A stretch of 64,000 nt of DNA, from the NCBI RefSeq assembly GCF_018682675.1, contig NZ_JAFMTR010000109.1, forward strand, positions 22,964 through 86,963, written 5' to 3'. The notes below the pieces were generated by a model that saw only the letters and a program-made list of their open reading frames with translations, did no database searches and had not been told where the DNA came from. Within the stretch, counting starts at the first letter, position 1. Each line of letters begins with the position of its first letter. Position numbers and translations under genes: made by a program. This document shows, piece by piece, positions 60,793-64,000 of the stretch. This stretch comes from Sphingopyxis soli (GTDB lineage: Bacteria > Pseudomonadota > Alphaproteobacteria > Sphingomonadales > Sphingomonadaceae).

Positions 60793-61946
60793 AGGCTCTC
60801 CGGTACGGCGTCGGGCGCGCTGCCGATCATCGCCGCGACCGCCGCGCGCTCGGCGGGGCGGAGATCGGGATGCCAAAGGTCGAAGATGAAGACGACGCGC
60901 AGCTGCTCGCTCGGGTTCATCGCCTCATGCTCGATCGTGTCGTCAAAGACGAACGCCTGCCCGCGCTCCCAGTCGCGCGTCTCGGCGCCGACGCGGAACC
61001 AGCAGCCCGCCGGCACGACGAGCGGCAGGTGGCAGACGAGGCGCGTGTTGTTGTAACCGACGTGCGGCGGGATCGCGGTGCCCGGCGCGAGCAGCGAAAA
61101 CAGCGCATTGGGCGACGCCCCCGCGATTTCGGGCTGGTCGATCAGCCGCAGCAGTTCCATCGTCCGCGGGCAGTGGCGCGCGTTCGCCTCGATGCGGCGG
61201 CCGTTCCGCCACAGGTGGATCGCAGTCCAGTCGGGATTGTGGTTGAGCGCGCGCCACTGCGCGAGCGGCTGGTGCGCGGCATATTGGACATAGGGGACGA
61301 GCTCGGCGCGCTCGGCCGCCATCACCGCTGCCAGTTCGGCGGCGATCGTATCGGTCGCCGCCTCGATCTCGGTGAGCCAGGGGAACAGGCTGCGCGGGTG
61401 GAATTCGCGCTCGGCAAGCCCCGGAAAATGGAAATGCGTCGGTTCGCTGTGATGGACGCGCGTCCGGCGCAGCGCATTGCTGCGAAAGCGCGCGATCCGC
61501 GCACGCTCCTCGGCATCGGCACGGCTTTCGGCTTCCGCCGTCCGCGCCGCCCAATGCGCCTCCTTCGCGTCGAGCCACGCCGCATGTTTGCGCTCGCCCT
61601 CGGCCAGCACGGCGGCGAGTTGCGGCGGCAGGGCATCGGCGGGCTTCTGCGCGATCGCATGTCCCCACGCCTCGCCCGCGCCGGGATCGCCGATCCGGTC
61701 GAGCAGGCTCGCGCGCATCATCAGCGCGGTGAAGTCGAGCGGCGCGAGCGTCAGCGCGCGATGCACCGCATCGAGCGCGACGCGCGGACGTCCCGCCGCG
61801 CGGTGCGTTCCCGCGAGGCGGAGCAGCACGGGAAAATCCTCGCCCATCGCGAGCGATTGTTCAAGCAGCGCCGCCGCGCGCGCGAAATCCTGTGCCGCGA
61901 GCGCGCGATCGGCTTCGGCGACCAGCGCGGCGCGCTCGGCGCTCAC
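60789..61946 (-). CDS. TPR-containing aspartyl/asparaginyl beta-hydroxylase-like protein
   Basis: The 385-aa protein begins with TPR-like helices (about residues 1-110). A C-terminal aspartyl/asparaginyl beta-hydroxylase domain (PF05118, about 215-375) follows: IPPHVGYNNTRLVCHLPLVV with the HxG...N...R...H pattern for iron and 2-oxoglutarate, and FDDTIEHEAMNPSEQLRVVF with the second His. It is predicted to hydroxylate protein Asp or Asn residues. Translation starts at GTG 61946, sharing GTGA with the sulfotransferase gene stop, and overlaps the next gene the same way, so all three proteins are coupled. Confidence 0.88.
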   Translation of the reverse strand: MSAERAALVAEADRALAAQDFARAAALLEQSLAMGEDFPVLLRLAGTHRAAGRPRVALDAVHRALTLAPLDFTALMMRASLLDRIGDPGAGEAWGHAIAQKPADALPPQLAAVLAEGERKHAAWLDAKEAHWAARTAEAESRADAEERARIARFRSNALRRTRVHHSEPTHFHFPGLAEREFHPRSLFPWLTEIEAATDTIAAELAAVMAAERAELVPYVQYAAHQPLAQWRALNHNPDWTAIHLWRNGRRIEANARHCPRTMELLRLIDQPEIAGASPNALFSLLAPGTAIPPHVGYNNTRLVCHLPLVVPAGCWFRVGAETRDWERGQAFVFDDTIEHEAMNPSEQLRVVFIFDLWHPDLRPAERAAVAAMIGSAPDAVPESL

Positions 61947-63946
61947 AGGCTGTACCCGAATTTCTCCACCCACGGCTGCAGGACCGGCAAGATGGGTTCG
62001 AGATGCTTGCGATAGCCCTGCCACCGGCCGGCGGCGCGCTTGTAGATCGGCTCGACGACCTGCGCATAGCTTGCGGTGGTGATCAGCCCGCGCTTCTTCG
62101 CGGTCGCCTGATGGTCGAGCACCTCGTCGCGCCACTCAAGCCCCAGGAAGTCGAACAGCGGCCGCACTTCGGCGCCGACATCCTCGACCAGCCGCTCATA
62201 GACGATCGTGTGGACCTTGAGCGGGAACAGCGCGTTCGCCCGCTCCCAGTGCGAGAAAGTGAGGTCGTAGAATTCGGCCGCATCCTCGAGGCGCAGAAAG
62301 TTCGACATTGCGTTGTTGAGCCGGAAATTGCTCATGAAGCAGCTCAGCAGCACGTCGCACGGATGCCTGAGCGCGAGGATGAAGCGCGCGTTCGGGAACA
62401 GGCGCTGGATCAGCACCGCCTTGGTCAGGAACAGCGGCGACTTGTCGATCAGCATCTTGCCCGGCGCGACCGGCTCGGGCGCGACTTTGGCGATTTCGTC
62501 CCAATAGAAACGCCGTGCGTCGGCCACGGCAGCGGCGTCGAGCCCCGGGATCGCGGCCGTCCCGCCGACATGTTTTTCGGTGAGGTTCAGCGGCGGCTGT
62601 TCCTCGAGCACCACGGTGCCCGGATGCCCCATCAGGATGGTGTCGAGCAGGGTGGTCCCCGAGCGCGGGAAGCCGAGCAGGAAGACCGGATCGGGCCGCT
62701 CGCGCGCGCCATCGACAGCGGGCCAGCTTGCCGCCCATTCGGGGGTCATGAGGGCGAGGTCGTCGCGCACCTGCGCGCGAAGCTCGGCCGAGCGTTCGAG
62801 CGGATTGGTCTGCGATTCCTGATGCAGGCGGTTCGTCTCGCTGAACGCCTCGAAAGCGTCGTCGACGCGGCCGAGCCGGTCGAGAATCTGTCCGCGCAAA
62901 TGCGTCGTGCGCTCGCGCTGAAGGTCGGGCGGCACCAGCGCGAGACTGGCCAGCGCCTCGTCGAAACGCTTCGCACGGCGAAGTTCGAACGCGCGCATGA
63001 AGGCAAGTGTGCCTTCGTCGATGCCATGCGCCTCGGCGCGCGCAATCAGCGGCGCGAACTCCTCCTCGCGGTTGCTGTGCTCGAACTGGACGGTCAGCCC
63101 GACATAGGCATCGACCACCGTCGGGTCGAGATCGAGCACCTTGCGAAACGCCTGCTCGGCTTGCTCGACATAGTTCAGAAAGCCGCACTCGACGCCGTAT
63201 TTCAGCTGGAGATTGGCATTTTCGGGGTCGCGGACAATTGCTGCTTCGATCGCCGCCATCGCCTCGTCCTGCTTGCCCTCCTTCTTGTACTGCACATACA
63301 GCTCGTGCAGTGCGCGGGCGTCGTCGGGAAATTCCTCCGACGTCCGGCGCAGCAGCGCTTCGGCCTCTTCGGCGCGGCCGACCGAGCGGAGCGCGACGGC
63401 CAGGTTCAGGCGCGTCGGCGGGGCGTGCGGGTTGAGCGCCATCGCCTTTTCGAGCGCGGTGACGCTGCCCTCGAGGTCGCCGGTCGCCGACCGCGCATTG
63501 CCGAGATTGTTCCAGCTTTCGAAATCGCCGGGCTCGCCCGCGACGACATGCTCATAGGCCTCGACCGCGGTCGGGAAATCCTCGAGCGACTGCGCGACGA
63601 AGCCGCGATAGCGCGCGATGCGCAAGGTCGGATCGGTCCTGGCGAGGTCGGCGGTCGCCACCGCCAGCGCCGCCGCAAGGTCGCCCTTGTCGATCAGCAC
63701 CGCGATCAGGTTGCACGCGATCGTCGTGTCGGTCGGGCGCGCTTCGTGCGCCGCCTGCAGATGGCGCGCCGCCGCCGCAAGGTCGCCCGACCGCGCCTGC
63801 AGCATGCCGAGAAAGGCGTTGAGCGCGGCCGTGTCGCCGCCGTCGGACAATGCGCCCTCGGCAAGCTGTTTCGCCCGCGCGACGTCGCCGGAACGGGCGG
63901 CACCCACGGCCTGTCGCAGCGCGTCGGCAGTTCTGGAATCGAGCAT
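61943..63946 (-). CDS. TPR-containing sulfotransferase
   Basis: The 667-aa protein has about 380 residues of TPR repeats (e.g. FESWNNLGNARSATGDLEGS, AMALNPHAPPTRLNLAVALR) and a C-terminal sulfotransferase domain (about 415-660). The 5'-phosphosulfate-binding loop is FLLGFPRSGTTLLDTIL, and the 3'-phosphate-binding region includes FILALRHPCDVLLSCFMSNF. It would move sulfate from PAPS to a protein tyrosine, lipid or glycan. It heads the operon with two TPR oxygenases. The 54 bp from its ATG to the window edge show nothing. Confidence 0.9.
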   Translation of the reverse strand: MLDSRTADALRQAVGAARSGDVARAKQLAEGALSDGGDTAALNAFLGMLQARSGDLAAAARHLQAAHEARPTDTTIACNLIAVLIDKGDLAAALAVATADLARTDPTLRIARYRGFVAQSLEDFPTAVEAYEHVVAGEPGDFESWNNLGNARSATGDLEGSVTALEKAMALNPHAPPTRLNLAVALRSVGRAEEAEALLRRTSEEFPDDARALHELYVQYKKEGKQDEAMAAIEAAIVRDPENANLQLKYGVECGFLNYVEQAEQAFRKVLDLDPTVVDAYVGLTVQFEHSNREEEFAPLIARAEAHGIDEGTLAFMRAFELRRAKRFDEALASLALVPPDLQRERTTHLRGQILDRLGRVDDAFEAFSETNRLHQESQTNPLERSAELRAQVRDDLALMTPEWAASWPAVDGARERPDPVFLLGFPRSGTTLLDTILMGHPGTVVLEEQPPLNLTEKHVGGTAAIPGLDAAAVADARRFYWDEIAKVAPEPVAPGKMLIDKSPLFLTKAVLIQRLFPNARFILALRHPCDVLLSCFMSNFRLNNAMSNFLRLEDAAEFYDLTFSHWERANALFPLKVHTIVYERLVEDVGAEVRPLFDFLGLEWRDEVLDHQATAKKRGLITTASYAQVVEPIYKRAAGRWQGYRKHLEPILPVLQPWVEKFGYSL

Positions 63947-64000
63947 CTGGTCTTGTCCACCGGTTCGAATCGAAAAGGGGCGGCCGGTCCTGCGACCGGC

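Overview
The window is visibly GC-rich and reads as the chromosome of an alphaproteobacterium of the sphingomonad group, with Sphingopyxis or a close relative the best guess. This rests on the style of the Bap/LapA-type adhesin N-terminus, the gene complement and the short REP-like repeats, not on a database match. I see no rRNA, tRNA, CRISPR array, insertion sequence or phage gene.

Region 1 (1-29480) is a surface-protein island with two type I secretion systems (T1SS). Module A holds the end of a LapG-like cysteine protease, a NarL/FixJ-type regulator, and a leftward run: giant repeat adhesin (2904 aa) - TolC - ABC ATPase - SleB-type cell-wall hydrolase - HlyD. The adhesin has a predicted LapG-type cleavage site (PAAG at residues 96-99), so protease and substrate sit about 16 kb apart in one locus. 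Module B holds an M23 peptidase, an almost pure RTX-repeat protein (729 aa) and a second TolC, all leftward. Facing it is a rightward operon: LuxR-type regulator - PrtD-like ABC ATPase - HlyD - an Omp85-type beta-barrel with a Pro/Ala-rich N-terminus and no visible POTRA domains. A CTACCC-centred motif, mostly of the form CTACCCC-N5-ATA, recurs in the upstream regions of both regulators, the adhesin, the RTX protein and the second TolC. It could tie the whole island into one regulon.

Region 2 (29581-39276) is ordinary housekeeping and small genes: ThuA-like protein, arylamine N-acetyltransferase behind a MerR/SoxR-like palindrome, DUF1801, a lipoprotein, a 2'-5' RNA ligase-like protein, OsmC, DUF2061, an Mpo1-like protein, an operon of ung - tauE-like - DUF427 - yaiI-like, and hisE plus a HIT protein. 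It also contains a 59-aa exported peptide whose C-terminus resembles the planctomycete DUF1559 helix.

Region 3 (39501-59189) has the alpha-2-macroglobulin/PBP1C pair, an amino-acid permease, a Bcr/CflA exporter, an M16 peptidase, a penicillin/AHL-acylase-family enzyme, clpB, and small proteins separated by clear terminators.

Region 4 (59272-63946) is a leftward three-gene operon coupled by GTGA overlaps: TPR-sulfotransferase, TPR-Asp/Asn beta-hydroxylase, and TPR-2OG-Fe(II) oxygenase. It looks like a protein- or peptide-modifying unit.
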